Source: Incurvaria masculella
Taxonomy: Eukaryota; Arthropoda; Insecta; Lepidoptera; Incurvariidae
Length of the DNA: 64,000 nt
Direction: 5' to 3'
Assembly: GCA_946894095.1 (NCBI GenBank)
Contig: OX335644.1
Coordinates: 18,023,595-18,087,594 of the forward strand
The notes under the pieces are model-generated. The model did not search any database, was not told the DNA's origin, and worked only from the letters and a program-made list of their open reading frames with translations. A program made the position numbers and the translations under genes. Of this stretch, positions 22,666 to 35,128 are shown in pieces (positions within the stretch are counted from its first letter, which is position 1; every line of letters starts with the position of its first letter).

Positions 22666-23060
22666 TCAACCTGACATGGATGGCTAATACCATACAACTA
22701 TCCTTATGATATTAGCCCAAAACACCACATTCCCGAAGGAATTAGGTGCTATGCCAGGAACTTCCCTTTCTTATGAGCAGAAGCTACATTGAACTGGATG
22801 GAAAACGCGTTTTTTTTTAAATGCCGCTTCGACCATGTTTTCATCCCATACGATGGTACCAACCCGGGCAGGCTTAAACCCTATCATCTAGTAAGGAAAG
22901 GGGACATATTGTTTTACATGGATTCCGAACTATGGAGCAGCTCGGATTCGTGACGAAATGTATCTATCCAACTAAGATAGAGAAATAAAGTGGTGCATGG
23001 GCGGGGCGCGGATTTGAACCAAGACCTACATAGGCAAGCTCAAGGCAAGTTCTTACATAG
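22666..23060 (-). mobile_element. tRNA-headed SINE, near full length
   Basis: Minus-strand copy: poly-T then CAACCTGACATGGATGGC (tail), body with CCCGGGCAGGCTTAAACC, and the head decaying after GCGGATTTGAACC (B box region). The A-box end is degraded. Confidence 0.8.
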
Positions 23061-24089
23061 ATACATGTATTCATATCAAACGTTGTATAAATTGGGTACT
23101 ACATTTCGTAATAATGAAGAAAGAGGACATTTTAGGCTTATTGTTGGGTGTAGCATCATGTACGAGGCATTTAAAGCCCAAGGGTACTAAATCTAAAATG
23201 ACTTTTGACCTTTGCACAAAAATAAGATCAATGTTCACTCTATCGGAAAAGTAAGTTATGTAACTCCCTCTAGGCACCATTCGTCTACGATACCCGATAG
23301 TTCTCTGGGAAACCCTTATCTAACTCGAAATCATGGGAGTTTTATTATCTACGTCTGTTTGGATGTTCAAATTGTTAAATGTTACACTCGCATTTAAATA
23401 TTTTCCGCGATCTATATTCATAAATTATCAGGTTACGGTAAAAATTTTAAAACATTATTAAAAAACGTCAATATTTATTAAAACATTATAAATTCTGTTG
23501 CTTCCATATAAAACCTTGCATAAAACCAGATTATTGAAAAAAAACAAGATATTAAACGGGTGAAAAATAGTGAAATTGGACATAAAGGAGAGTGAAATTT
23601 TTTTAATGCTATTTGAAAATATATTTTCAGATCAATCTGAAAATGCCACCGGTAATTGTATTGTATTGTTTTATTTCATTCATAGGTAGGTAACCTAGAC
23701 TTGAATATGTCAAAAATCACGCGCTATGCTATGTCTACGACAAAAAAAAAACAACCATTTTTAGGATGATAAATTTTGCCAGCCACTCGCTAGTACAGTT
23801 AAAAGTTTTATTTTGTCATATTGTATACATTTTAATTAAATATTTCCATTGTATTGCCCTTTTCTTGATATTGAAGATTTTCTGTACTGGTGTGTTAATA
23901 AACGATTTAATTTTGAATTTGAAAGATTCGTTGTTTTAAACTGTAGTTCCCCTTTCTGGGTACACGTAAGATAAGCTAGATGCATTAGCATTTGCATAGC
24001 TTTGCATTAGCAACCGCAAAGATAAAATATAACAATTCCGAGTGCAGTGTGCTGTCTATGGTTACTGAACAAACAAAAAAAAAACCTAG
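23061..24089. other. No gene seen; possible polyadenylation-like tail
   Basis: Unassigned AT-rich DNA. 23892-23925 has GTGTTAATAAACGATTTAATTTTG, which resembles the 3' end of a retrotransposon or transcript. Confidence 0.4.
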
Positions 24090-24470
24090 GAGAAAAGAAG
24101 TACTACCATTTTTCAAGTATTCCGAACCATCGAGCAAGCTGGTATTGTTAACAGATAGCAGATATCTTATTCAAAAATAAAAAGTGGTGCACGCCTGAGG
24201 CGAGACTAAACCCACGACCACTCGAAAAGAGGCGAGGGCCTGTGCCTGCGTGTCGCAACTTGTTTTTTTGTTATTGTTACTGTCAAAATATTAGCTCATA
24301 ATGCCACATAGGAAGGCATAGGCTATATGGCATTACAGGCTACATTGAACTCCATGGACAAATTGGACGTTTTTTATTTACCACTTTGACCAACGTTCAT
24401 TCAATGCAGAGGTACCAGCCTGGGGATTAACTCTTCCACCCCTTACGACATACAAAGGCATAAATTCAGT
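24090..24470 (-). mobile_element. Old SINE, minus strand, broken
   Basis: 24110-24255 resembles body-to-head (TTCCGAACCAT, AAAGTGGTGCACG, AAACCCACGACC) and 24340-24450 resembles tail-to-body (GGCTACATTGAACTCCATGG, GAGGTACCAGCCTGG), so two rearranged or adjacent copies are present. Confidence 0.5.
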
Positions 24471-24596
24471 GGGCTCGACTGTAATATTTTTTGTCCTTGA
24501 ATCCACAAAGCAATTCTGCATCTGTCATGTATTTATATTACATATATCTCTACCGAATAGTTTCTGGAATTTGGTTTGATTGACTAAAAAAAATCA

Positions 24597-24735
24597 CAAA
24601 ATTAGTGAGCGGTAGTATTGAAAATGGGGCAACTAAAGCTATTCTTAATTCATTAATTAATAAAACTTGTGTGTAGGCTCTTCTCGAACCGACAGATTGT
24701 TATCCTGCCTATGGATAAGAAATGAAATAAATAAA
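24597..24735 (+). mobile_element. LINE 3'-end fragment shared with 63.5 kb
   Basis: GGTAGTATTGAAAATGGGGC, TTAATTCATTAATTAAT, CTTCTCGAACCGACA and CCTATGGATAAGAAATGAAATAAATAAA match the segment at 63539-63691. The short A/T-rich microsatellite end is typical of 5'-truncated non-LTR retrotransposon tails. Confidence 0.6.
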
Positions 24736-25082
24736 TGGGTGTTTTAGCCCTTCGCGTCGAGTAATATACAGTTTGGTGTTTAAAAATCGAAATATGTTTA
24801 TAAGTTAAAATAAAAAAAACATTATCTGAATGTGGGTAGGTACAAAGTTCTACCAACTCAGTGGTAGCACTGTGAATGATGTTAAAAATAAGAAATACAC
24901 ACGTGGGAATCACTCGCCTTAATATATATATAATGTATGTAGGTGTGCACGAATAAAGTTTATATAGCTCACAACTGCAGTTGGCAGCACCCGCCCTGCG
25001 ATCCCGCAAAACTAACAATGCTTTTCCACACGTTCCAGAGTTCTAATAGAATGGTAAATCGGCAGCAATTTTATTACTATAT
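24736..25082. other. No gene seen
   Basis: Unassigned. The frame on the minus strand over 24653-25018 overlaps the LINE tail and has no protein-like pattern. Confidence 0.4.
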
Positions 25083-25378
25083 AAACCGGCTAAGTGCGAG
25101 TTGGACTCGCACACGAAGGGTTCCGTACCATCTTACAATACTTAACACAAACAAATCACGTTTTTTATATTAAAGAGGGCCGCTTTAATTTTAAAATTTT
25201 ACCCATTATTTGTAATAGCAGCAAAATAAATACACACTCTGTGAAATTTTCAGGTGCCTTCCTATTACGGTTCATTAGATACAGCTCTGTGACAGACGCA
25301 CGAGCGGACAGACAGACGGACGGACGGCTTAGTAATAGGGTTACGTAGGCAATTTTTGGGTACGGAACCGTAATATCT
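25083..25378 (+). mobile_element. GGGTTCCGTACC-family repeat
   Basis: ACCGGCTAAGTGCGAGTTGG, CACACGAAGGGTTCCGTACC, a (GACG)n stretch at 25305-25326 and TAGGGTTACGTAGGC...ACGGAACCGTAATA in the family order. Confidence 0.75.
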
Positions 25379-25916
25379 ACCATTAATAATTTTAAATATA
25401 AACATATTTAGTTTCGTCTACATTTCATTACACTGAAACAGCTTCTGTTACTTTTTCTCGTTTAAACCGTTCTGTTGGTAAGTTTCGGTTTCCTTATTTC
25501 CTCCATAAGATGGATTTTACACACTCAGATTCGTCAATCGAAGGGCTGGCGTAGAAAACGCGACAGGAAACTTCGTCTTCTTTGATACATAGATACTTAC
25601 AATCTTGTTTAAAATGATTTCTACTGCTTAAAAAGTACATATGTAGATAGCAAACTCTCTGTGCCATGGATAGATATACAGTTTTATGGCTGTGAGTTAA
25701 ATCATTGTTACTTCAATAAGTAGGAAAGACACGGTCCATGCCAGGTGTGGTGCCATAGCAAGTGGACAAATATACTATTACATAACTCAGCGCTGAGGTT
25801 TTTACCTATCAGCTGCGCTTTGAGGAAGTGTTGTTGTTAGGGTTCCGAGAGCGACTTGTACAGTAAAGGTATTTTTGTCTGAATGCACAATTGTTTTAAA
25901 GAAACAGCTCGTTTTT

Positions 25917-26290
25917 TTATGCAACGCTCGTACGCCAGGGGTACGTGGACTTGCCTTGCATGCCAGGAGTCATGTATTCAAACTTCTGCACCATTTTCTT
26001 TATCTTTCTGATTTGGATACAAGCATTTCGTAATAAATGCGAGCTGTTACATGGTTTTCGGATGCTTGTAAAACTGCAGTTTTCTTCCCGCCCGAGTTGA
26101 TACCATCACATTCGATGAAAATATGGTCAAAATGATAATTTAAAATTGTCCCTGTCTCACATGTAGTTCAATGCAGCCGAGCCCATACAAAAGAAGGTTC
26201 TGGCATTGCAAGTAATTTCTTCTTCATGCGGTGTGTAGGACTAATAACATGACTGTAGTAGGTAAGCATCCGAGTCCAGTTCCAATAAAA
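25917..26290 (+). mobile_element. Diverged tRNA-headed SINE
   Basis: Order preserved: CGTACGCCAGGGGTACG, a weak B box (GTATTCAAAC), TGCACCATTTTCTTTATC, CGAGCTGTTACATGG, CCCGCCCGAGTTGATACC, TTCTGGCATTGCA, ending AATAAAA just before the next SINE begins. Confidence 0.65.
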
Positions 26291-26293
26291 GTT

Positions 26294-26693
26294 GAGCGGC
26301 TCGTAGCCTAGTGGCGCGGGGACTGGCCAAGCATACCAGAGGCCCGGGTTCAATACCAACTTGCACCACTGTCTTTCTCTTTCAGAGTTCGATAAGTGCA
26401 TTTCGTCACGAATGCGAGCTGCTCCATGGTTCGGAATCCATGTAAAACTGTAGGTCCCCTTCCCCTACTAGGTGGTTTAAGCCCGCCCGGGTTGGTACCA
26501 TCGCATTTGATGAAAAGATGGTCGAAGCGGCAATGAAAAATTGTCCGTGTTTTCCATCCAGTTCAATGTAGCCGTGCTCATAAAGGGAAGGTCCTGGCAT
26601 GGCACCTAATTCCATCGGGAATGTGGTGCATTGGGCTAATATCATAACGGTAGTTGTGTGGTATTACCCATCCATGTCAGGTCGCATAAAAAA
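26294..26693 (+). mobile_element. tRNA-headed SINE, best full-length copy
   Basis: Head: TAGCCTAGTGGCGCGG at 26304 (A-box-like) and GGGTTCAATACC at 26346 (B-box-like), with spacing typical of tRNA genes. Then TGCACCACTGTCTTTCTCTT, a body with CCCGCCCGGGTTGGTACC, and a tail ending in ATGTCAGGTCGCAT plus A9. Pol III promoter and A-tail identify a SINE. It abuts an older copy of the same family at its 5' side. Confidence 0.9.
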
Positions 26694-26769
26694 AAAGTGA
26701 TTAATAAAATGGTAAGAATTCATTTATAAATATTTTGTACATTAGTGATAGCTACGACCAAACAAACCG

Positions 26770-27319
26770 TTAAGGTGGCCCAACCCGGCGGGCCCAACTC
26801 ATTCGCGGGCACGGTACAAAACCGTGCTGTTGCGCTCTGGGACCTTCTCTGTTTCAAAGAATAAGACAGGCTCCGTGATGAGGAAGATGCAACATGTCCA
26901 CAAAAAAGACAATGTGCATAGTGTATGATTTGGTAAGATTTACGAAAATTTTAATTTCAAGACGACTTATAGCTAAAAGTAAATCACGACCGCTGTAATA
27001 AAAAATCTAACAAAAACCAAATAGATCATAAATCTTGATTAAATAAGCTATGTCTGATGACTAATCTTTTTACGATGTTCGTACTTTATCATTGCGTAAT
27101 CCACCTCCAAAGTTATTGTATAAAACGCGCGAAAAATTCAAACTTTCGGACCTTATAACTATGAAACCAAACACAATTTTACAATGCCAATGGTCATCAG
27201 ACATCTAGTTCGATCGAATAAAGCTATTTTGAGCAAAATTTTGGATCTCTGACAAGAAATATGGGCGTGATCTTCTTTCCCCTTTTGTATGGGGAGATGA
27301 GCGGGTTGGGCCACCTTAA
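26770..27319 (+). mobile_element. TTAA-flanked MITE, copy 3 (uninterrupted)
   Basis: 550 bp, TTAA at 26770-26773 and 27316-27319, inverted ends GGTGGCCCAAC / GTTGGGCCACC. It serves as the empty-site reference for the nested insertion in copy 2. Internal landmarks include ACGGTACAAAACCGTGC (a 17-bp local palindrome) and TTTGTATGGGGAGATGAGCG. Confidence 0.85.
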
Positions 27320-28107
27320 GCCATTATTTTGATGTTCTAACAGCGACATATTTATGAGATTTATATATCGCTGTCAGAATTGTAATAAAATGTTTAAGAT
27401 TATTAAAACTCTTTTTTTTAGGCAGGATTCGAATTGCGATCAGGCAGCCGATTTGACTGGGTTTTTATATTCAACTGTGTCATTAATTTGACTGGGTGCA
27501 CACTTGACCATGTATTCAGGAGCTCGTTTGCTTAGTGTCTGTAAGTCCATATTTCTAGGTTGCGGTTCGAACAAGCCGAACTTTACTATCCCGAGAGATT
27601 TCTGTGGTTTATTGCAGTAGGTCGTTTAAATTATGCAAATGGTTCAAAATCCGATGAAATCTCAATTATTAAGAAATCAGTATTCAGTATCATCTCAGGA
27701 TAGGTTTCTGGTTTTTATAAATAAAGATTACAGATATGTTAATTTTCATAGAAATTTAAAAATTCATTGTTCTCCATCCGCTTCATATTACTGTAACCGT
27801 GTTTAGCTAGTTCCTACGAGGTGTGTTAGGTTTATATCATGACAGTAGTAAGCTTTCTATGTTCAGCTACATAAAAACAAAAACGATCTGCGATGCGTTT
27901 TACCTCTACGATCTTAAAGGTGGTGATTTTATTATATAATCTTGAAATATGTTTTTTTTACATATTTCAAAATTATATTATATATATATTATTTAATACG
28001 AGTATCACAGCCAAATTTACTTTAGAACAACGATTTAAAATTATAGCTTTGAAAAAAAAGTCATACATTTGTATAATGTGTATCCGTAAAATTAAGATAT
28101 TATGCAG
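27320..28107. other. No gene seen; weak tRNA-like and SINE-tail remnants
   Basis: 27526-27590 (CTCGTTTGCTTAGTGTC ... GGTTGCGGTTCGAACAAGCC) resembles a tRNA-derived head; 27805-27880 resembles a SINE tail ending in ACATAAAAAC. Neither is complete. Confidence 0.35.
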
Positions 28108-28374
28108 AAAAAACCGGCCCAGTGCGAGCCGGACTCCGTCCCATCGTACAAGATTTAACACAAAATTCACGTTTTTTTGTTTTTATTATTTTGTAATTTT
28201 ACCTATTTGTTTTTATAGCGGTAAAATAAATACACAATCTGTGAAATTTTCAGCTACCTACCTACTACGGTTCATGAGATGCAGCCCTGTGACAGACGGA
28301 CGGACGGACGGACGGACAGCGGAGGCTTAGTAATAGGGTTCCGTTTGGTACGCTTTGGTTAACCCTAAAAAGTA
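28108..28374 (+). mobile_element. GGGTTCCGTACC-family repeat with GACG microsatellite
   Basis: AACCGGCCCAGTGCGAGCC, then a deletion removing most of the CACACGAAGGGTTCCGTA segment, CATGAGATGCAGCCCTGTGAC, (GACG)n at 28297-28317 and AATAGGGTTCCGTTTGG. A 145-codon frame ends inside it and is not a gene. Confidence 0.75.
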
Positions 28375-28670
28375 AATATTTAAATTAATATAACCCGTAT
28401 CAAGGTATTAAGGAATACCTACATTTGTATAGTCTCTCAGGGCGGTGAACGGCGTCACGTAGACCCTCTACGAAATATTCTCTCATGTTTTTGTACGCGC
28501 CTTGAAGTGTAAATTTTTGGTCAATAATGTGTTATTGTATAAGAAAAACATTGTTTGGTTATATATTTTGTAATATTTGAATAAATCAATGGTAAATTGT
28601 GATTTTGTAAAAATGAAGGGACGAGCAGAGCTATGCGTGTGTAGTCATGCATGAATGCATACATAATTCC

Positions 28671-29083
28671 AGTTTTTTTTATGCGACCTGACATGTATGG
28701 CTTATACCACACAACAACCGTTATGATATTAGCCCACTACACCACGTTCCCGAAGGAATTAGGTGCCATGACAGGACCTTCCCTTTATGAGCATGGCTAC
28801 ATTGAACTGGATGGAAAACACGGACAATTGTTCATTGCCGCTTCGACCATCTTTTCATCCAATGTGATGGTACCAACCCGGGCGAGCTTAAACCCTACCA
28901 CCTAGAAGGAGAAGGGGACCTACAGTTTTATATGGATTCCGAACCATAGAGCAGCTCGCATTCGTGACGAAATGCACTTATCGAACTCGGAAAGAGAAAG
29001 ACAGCGGTGCATGTCGGAATTGATCCCAGGCCTCTGGTATGCTAGTCTAGTCCCCGCGCCACTAGGCTACGAGCCGCTCAAAA
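28671..29083 (-). mobile_element. tRNA-headed SINE, full length
   Basis: Poly-T at 28673-28680, ATGCGACCTGACATG, body, and on the right the reversed head ending GCCACTAGGCTACGAGCCGC. B-box region is GGATCAATTCC-like on the minus strand. Confidence 0.85.
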
Positions 29084-30442
29084 CGCCCAGATAAAATGTT
29101 TGTACATATATGCCATATATGTCCCTCTCATAAGATGTGCTATTCTCAAGAATCTCATACTTAAGAAATCACAATCTTATTGTAATATAAATATCTTTTG
29201 AACTGTTTCTTTTCACTCTGATCTTTATTTAGTACCTACTGTACTATAAATATATGAACTTTATAATGAGGTAATTGTTTCCGCCATCAATCTGCTTCCG
29301 CAGTCTGGCGAATTTATAAATATATTTAATATGTAAATCTACTTGTTGCATCATATGCATATTATAAGTGTTATTTATTTGCATTACTTTACAACCAAAG
29401 TGAAAATCTTAAGATGAAGACTAGTGTGTCTGTTCCTTACTTTGTGACTCGCATTATTTTATCAGTAGTTATTTGCTTAGTAAATTGATCTTACTGATTC
29501 TATAGACACATTGTTTCCTTTGTGCATTGGTTATGAATGTATATATTTATTTGTGTAAATATTTGTATGTATCTATCTGTTAACTTAAAACATTATAAGA
29601 AGTTATTATGTACTTTTATTCATTTTTCTATTTTATTTTAAGTATATTTTTTTAAGGTACTACTCATTTTTCCCTCTCCTACTTCTCTAAGGTTATTAGA
29701 GAATACCTCATGGCATTAATTCCGCCTTTTTTGAACCATATTGGCTTGCAAATAAATATTTTTCATTTTATTTCACAGTTTTGATAACTGGGATTTGCTC
29801 CTTTTTCTCCTAACAATAATATTCTTCGCGTAGAGTGCACAATCTCTGGTTAGTGATAATTTTAAAATATATCAGTTCTTATTTAGCGCCTGAAGAGAAA
29901 GAAGAGAGATGTATAATGACCATTACTAGAACACTTACCAAGGATTGTTCACTCCATCTTTAATTATAATATTTTCGAACTGTTTCGGTCTAATCCCTCG
30001 ATTCAATATTCAAATTTTTAGAACGTTTATAAAACCTACTCACACAATTCTCTCCGGCGAATACTCCACATCACTATTACTATTCATGTGGCATTCAGAT
30101 TGCATTGTGCTGAAAACAACAGTTTCCCTTTCATCGAGCCAGCTTCAGGGTACTCCGACCCCGCCTTCAATGTTTCACGTCCATATTTATCTCGACAACG
30201 GTCTAGCATCTTACTGAATGCAGAACTATATTATGAACACAAAACAACAAAAAAAAATACTTATATTATTTAACCTAAAATGTTAAACACATTTTAAAGA
30301 ATAAAATATTGGTGGGTCAGCAGCGAAGAAACCATTCATAAGATATTATTCAACTACATATAAGATTACTATCAGGTAAAAGAGTACAATGTAATTTATT
30401 TTTATTATAGTTTACCATAGCCGAGTATACACTTTTCCAAAC
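29084..30442. other. No gene seen; possible transcript-end-like sequence
   Basis: Mostly AT-rich. 29640-29775 (TTCTCTAAGGTTATTAGAG hairpin, then TTGCAAATAAATATTTTTC) looks like a retrotransposon or gene 3' end with a polyadenylation signal. Confidence 0.35.
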
Positions 30443-30577
30443 ATGATGTTAAAAAGATTTGGACATGTAGAGCGAATTAGTGACGAAATAATGACGAAGC
30501 AAATTTTATCGAGCAGACGGCAGTTGGATTGTCGTGCCCATGCGTCCGGCGAACGTACCGCTATCAGATTTAAATAA
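30443..30577 (+). pseudogene. LINE polymerase C-terminal remnant
   Basis: The frame reads LKRFGHVERISDEIMTKQIL and continues to a TAA at 30575-30577. The RxFGHVxR-(x)n-D-(x)n-K pattern is characteristic of the region after the reverse transcriptase domain in several LINE clades. No RT catalytic motif precedes it. Clade not assigned. Confidence 0.5.
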
Positions 30578-30691
30578 TTCGTTATGGTCAGGTACTTAGC
30601 ATCCGTAAATGTAGAACATGTATGAAAATACTTATGTGAAATACGTATGGACGTGGTATAAAGTGAAGCTGAAGTAGGCCGTATGCTGGGC

Positions 30692-31214
30692 TTACACTGA
30701 AAAAAATTATCTGCAACTCTATACTGTTTTAGCACAGTTAAAATTCAGTCGTGTATGGTAAAGCATTTCTTATTACTATTAATGAATTACGGTAAGTATC
30801 TAATAATAAGTCAAAACAGTTAGTATTCAACAGTTATTTTAACCGATTAAAAACTACCGCTTGGTGAAAATAACACGTGTGACGGCTTAGATTATTTTGA
30901 AACGGTTATCTTTATTGATTGAACAATCCGCCTGACTATAAATTACGCGTGCAGCTGTCCAATTTCAAAAGGTACAAAGGTACCTTTTCACTGAATATAA
31001 GACACAAGTAAGAATACAAAAATACTAAAGCTAGAAACAATTTTCACACAATTAAGGAAACGGTAAGAGATTTCACACAGTTATAAAACAGTTAAAAGAT
31101 ACAGTAACATTTAACGTTTAAGGCTAACTGTTTTCACTCAGTTAGAGCTGCAAGACGGTTGTTATTATAGGAAATATAGTTACATACAGTCGCTGATGAT
31201 TTTTTTCAGTGTAA
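30692..31214. mobile_element. TA-type MITE, uninterrupted copy
   Basis: Termini CACTGAAAAAAATTATC and its approximate inverse GATGATTTTTTTCAGTG, each flanked by TA, as expected for Tc1/mariner-type insertion. About 520 bp with no transposase. Same family as the interrupted element at 4404-5490. Confidence 0.7.
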
Positions 31215-32112
31215 TAAAAAAACCTACTTATATGAACGAACACACGGAATCGAGTAAAAGTGGAAGATCATTGTCACAAGCAACGGCTGCGAACCACGTC
31301 GCACCACAGGTCGCACACGCGAGGCCGGCCGTTATACAGCAATCAAACTTATGGAAGTAAAGACGTGATTGGGTCAACCGTAAACGAGTATTGGGGTAAC
31401 CTTAGAGACATTAACCTCGAGAGCGATACTGCCGCACGTGTTTCACACGCTAGAATGAACAGACATGTCCGAAGATGCCTCGCAACGTTATTTATGCAAG
31501 CGCTTTCCTTCAAGTGATCAATTAATGTGATGCAATATAACAATATTAAAAATAACCTCTAAAGCCAGAGCTTATTCGTTTATGAATCTACCATTATCCA
31601 TTCCGGTATATGAAACTTCACTTCTACATAAGTAATGAGATTAAAGTTTCAAAGCGATTTATTATTGAAATGTTTCCGCTCCAGAGAAGACACAAATGAG
31701 GCTCGCGATGCATCCACAAAGTGATTGCTTTTCCCATAACGCTGGGGAAGCTTTGATCGCGCCAAGAATCTGCATCAAAAGAGAGCATTAGGAACGATAA
31801 TGCCGGTCCATTTGTTATCCGCCGACGTGGGGCCATGAAGACTTTTCTCTTTCTCATTTGCTAACAGAATGCGAACGCTTCTAGAGGGTATACTACGGGC
31901 GTGGTCGCAGAGAAAAGGAGCGACTGGTAGGTACCTAATTTAAGCGTAGAGGTAAATACGCAAAATCAGCGTCGTCTCGTAGAACAGGCCAATAAGGTAT
32001 TCCTCGCGATATTTATTGCATGATTAATCATGACTTGGTTTTAAGTACTTCTGGAAGTAATTTAAGTAAGTGGAGGGGCAGGGTGCTTCGCAAACTCGTG
32101 AACCCCGTTTTG
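31215..32112. other. No gene seen
   Basis: Unassigned, of mixed composition. Two short frames (31260-31517 plus; 31624-31857 minus) show no family resemblance that I recognise. Confidence 0.35.
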
Positions 32113-32438
32113 AGCGGCTCGTAGCCTAGTGGCGCGGGGACTTGACTATCAGAGATCTGGGTTCAAATCCTCGCCCCGTGCACCACTTTCTTTCTCTTTC
32201 TGAGTCGAGTAAGTGTATTTCATCACGAATGCGAGCTGCTCCATGGTTCGGAATCCATGTAAAACTGTAGGTCCCCTCTCTTACCGACTGATAGAGTTTA
32301 AGCCCGGGTTGGTACCATCGTCGTGCTCATAAAGGGAAGGCCCTGACCTGAATTCCTTCTGGAATGTGGTGTATTGGGCTAATATAATAACAGTACTTGT
32401 GGTATTAGCCATCCATGTCAGATTGCATAAAAAAAATT
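32113..32438 (+). mobile_element. tRNA-headed SINE with internal deletion
   Basis: Excellent head: GAGCGGCTCGTAGCCTAGTG and GGGTTCAAATCC (B box). The segment between GGTTGGTACCATCG and CGTGCTCATAAAGGG lacks the ~75-bp middle seen in the 26.3-kb copy. A-tail at 32428-32434. Confidence 0.85.
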
Positions 32439-32692
32439 ATAAACTATAGTCGTATTCGTCCAGATAGTTTAGTTGATAGAGCATAATTTCGCGGTCCTAA
32501 TGTCTGAGTTTAATATGCTTTTGTTGTGTTTGGGTTTTTTAAAACATGTTTTTGATGTGTCTTTTCGCAGTCTCTGCGCAGTTACAGCAGACGAAATGCG
32601 TTGGACACGTTTTGATCTATATTATTGAGATTGTTCGGACACTTGCAGGACGACGGTTGCAAAGTTCCTTCTGATTACTATACAAGGTGTTA
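32439..32692. other. tRNA-like segment, otherwise no gene
   Basis: 32460-32510 (AGATAGTTTAGTTGATAGAGCA ... GCGGTCCTAATGTCTGAGTTTAATATG) resembles a decayed tRNA-derived head with a damaged B box. Not a functional tRNA. Confidence 0.35.
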
Positions 32693-32914
32693 AGGTTCGG
32701 CTGGATTGGTTTATTCCATCCCACTGAACGAAAGATGCTCGAAACGGAAATGAAAAATTATCCACGTTTTCCAACTACTTCATTTTGTCTGTGCATATAA
32801 AAAAATAAAGGGATGCTGCAAGCATGGCGCCTCGTTTCTTCGGGAATGCGGTACAATTAGCTTGAATTGTATCGGAACATAACATGGCCATCCTTGTCTA
32901 GTTCCATGAAAAAC
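32693..32914 (+). mobile_element. Diverged SINE body and tail
   Basis: GGTTCGGCTGGATTGG, ACGAAAGATGCTCGAAACGG, GAAAAATTATCCACGTTTTCC, GCAAGCATGGCGCC and CATGGCCATCCTTGTC keep the family order. Confidence 0.6.
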
Positions 32915-35128
32915 TAACAACCATCCGTTCAGTGTAGCCTACGTCATTCGAGTCACAAGTGAGGCAGGAAATGGCCGCATAAGTTTTTCTCCATCAGCCT
33001 TGCTGGAAAATGAGATCGCGGGTTAATCAATTTGAAAGACTATCGAGTTACATTTCGTCGGGGAAGTTTTTTGTTTCGGAATCTCCGGGTTGGAATTCAA
33101 TCATTACCCGAAATTGTTTTAGTTGAGCTTTCGGTTTTGATAGGATGTAACAAAAATAATTCAATACAAAGATAATTCGGTGTGTTTTTAAAAAACAACG
33201 TAAACTATATATTTTCATAGATAAAAAATGAAAGGATATGCCATCTAGAGAGCCTACTATGAGACCCGCTGTCTCCAATTTTCAAAAACTACCGAACCAT
33301 CCTAAACATACTTACGTTGGTGGGGGAACTGACATGGCGAACACATTTTAGAGCACATTCGCGCACGGTGACGATGTTTCGACTCTGCGGCATACGATTC
33401 GCCGCCGGATTCCCATACAATTATATGGTCACTTTGACCATACGGCGGAGGCGCGATTGCGACCGTATGCCACTTCTCCTTCCTTTCTCTTCAGTGGAAT
33501 TTTACCTTTTCAGTTTGCTAATTTCTTCTTCTTTTTTTGGAAGGACTATTTATTACTACGCATTTGTTGGTGATTCGCTAATTTGGTATGAACACACTAA
33601 CTTTTGGATTATTGACATACACTTTAAATTCGTTCGTATGTTTATTTATTTTCTCCATTGCACGTACAGAGCGCATCACCCTCGGAGCCACAGTAGGCAT
33701 TGGAAAAAACGTATGTGGGTCAAAGTCCAATGTGTGGCGTCAAAGGTGATGCCGTTTGTACACATACTCTTGGATTAGTATTGTTTAAAACGTAAAATGT
33801 AATAACCAAGATCACAACGTAAAAGTTAACACATGTGTGCATATATTAAAAATACCATTTTTTCATTTATAATTTACGAGGATTAAGGGGCAATAAACAC
33901 AGCTTAAACTATATCAAATAATCTTTACGTTTAATTTATTAACAAATATAATAATTAATTTAAAAAATATATTTAACGGCATGTATTTTATAAGCGAGTT
34001 ATCAGAAAATGATAACACAAAGATGTAGCTCTCATTTGATTTATTCAATGTGCAATAAAAAAGACATTTAAAAAATCCGTACACAGTCCCATACGATTTT
34101 AATATAAAAAAAATAGTACAATGTATGAATGCTTCCATTCTTAGGCTGTAACAAAGTTGAAGATGGTGAAATAATGAAGGCAGCATGCATGTAAGTTGTA
34201 TGGGAGGTTGTACATAAGTGGGTGTGCCCCTTATACGCTAAACTCGAGAACCTTTAAATCAATTTCGCGTAGTTTTTTCCAATATTTTCAATCTTTATCT
34301 ATTCTTTCATGTTTTAAGAAATTGTATAATCACGTTCTTCCACCAGTGTCCTGAGTAGAATGCTAAATTCGTGAATACTCGAGAAAAAAGGGCTTCTATT
34401 CAATAATTAATTAACTTTGTTTTTTTTATCAACAGCCTAAATAAGTATATATTTATTTTAAGTATTGTCATAATATTTAGTTTAAATATATACTTGTTTA
34501 ATAAATTATATTACAACCAGCATACGTTTGGATCATTGGTATAATATGTAGTAATTAAATGAATATACAATTCATTTAAACATTTGTCATATTTATGTAT
34601 TGATGAACGAAATGAGGTGATATTTGTTTTTAATGATGTTGAAATGGTAGTTAACATTTGATCTACATACATACCAGCGTATACCGGAAATCAGCTAAAC
34701 CTGATAGAGGTACTCTAATGTATTAACATACAACAAACCTTCAGACACTAATGTCCATAAACACTTAATTTAATCCGAATTTACTTTACGGACGCGCCAT
34801 AACCTAATATGTTATTGCTTTGTTTTTTTTTTCAATTCCATCAACTCGTTTAGAAAATCGAACGCGTGAAGTGAAGAAGCAGTGAAAGATTCTGTAAAGA
34901 ACAGTTGCATAGGGCTAGCTTCAGGCCGGGTTTCCGCGGTTGTTTTCAGCTTTCAGCAATGTTATGCGAAAGGGGCGTGCGGTACGGGGGCGCGGGGCGT
35001 GCGGCCCAGCCGAGGACTGCCGGCGGTGTGGCGAGCAGTGCTCCCAGACTCGTCGCTGCTATTACTGTACCATGAACCCTAATATTATCGTACAATTATG
35101 TTACGCTGTTTTCGTGATTCCCGTTTAA
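32915..35128. other. No gene confirmed; two possible islands
   Basis: 33400-33500 (CCATACGGCGGAGGCGCGA) resembles 48971-49035, so it is a repeat piece; the 153-codon frame at 33317-33778 runs over it and looks random. 34900-35060 is GC-rich, preceded by TTTTCAGCTTTCAG, and one frame is Cys/Arg-rich (CRRCGEQCSQTRRCYYC). I cannot match it to a family and would treat it as unproven. Confidence 0.3.

Noticed and set aside
26294..26370. tRNA gene
   Set aside because: A and B boxes are present, but no proper cloverleaf could be drawn and the same head precedes SINE bodies at several loci; it is a SINE promoter.
27893..28330. 145-codon open frame
   Set aside because: AT-driven frame ending inside a GGGTTCCGTACC-family repeat and its GACG microsatellite.
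33317..33778. 153-codon open frame
   Set aside because: Composition looks random, it includes a repeat piece also present at 48.97 kb, and no domain or signal is recognisable.
34882..35128. Cys/Arg-rich small protein exon
   Set aside because: Preceded by an acceptor-like TTTCAG, but no donor, family match or conserved frame can be supported from one sequence.
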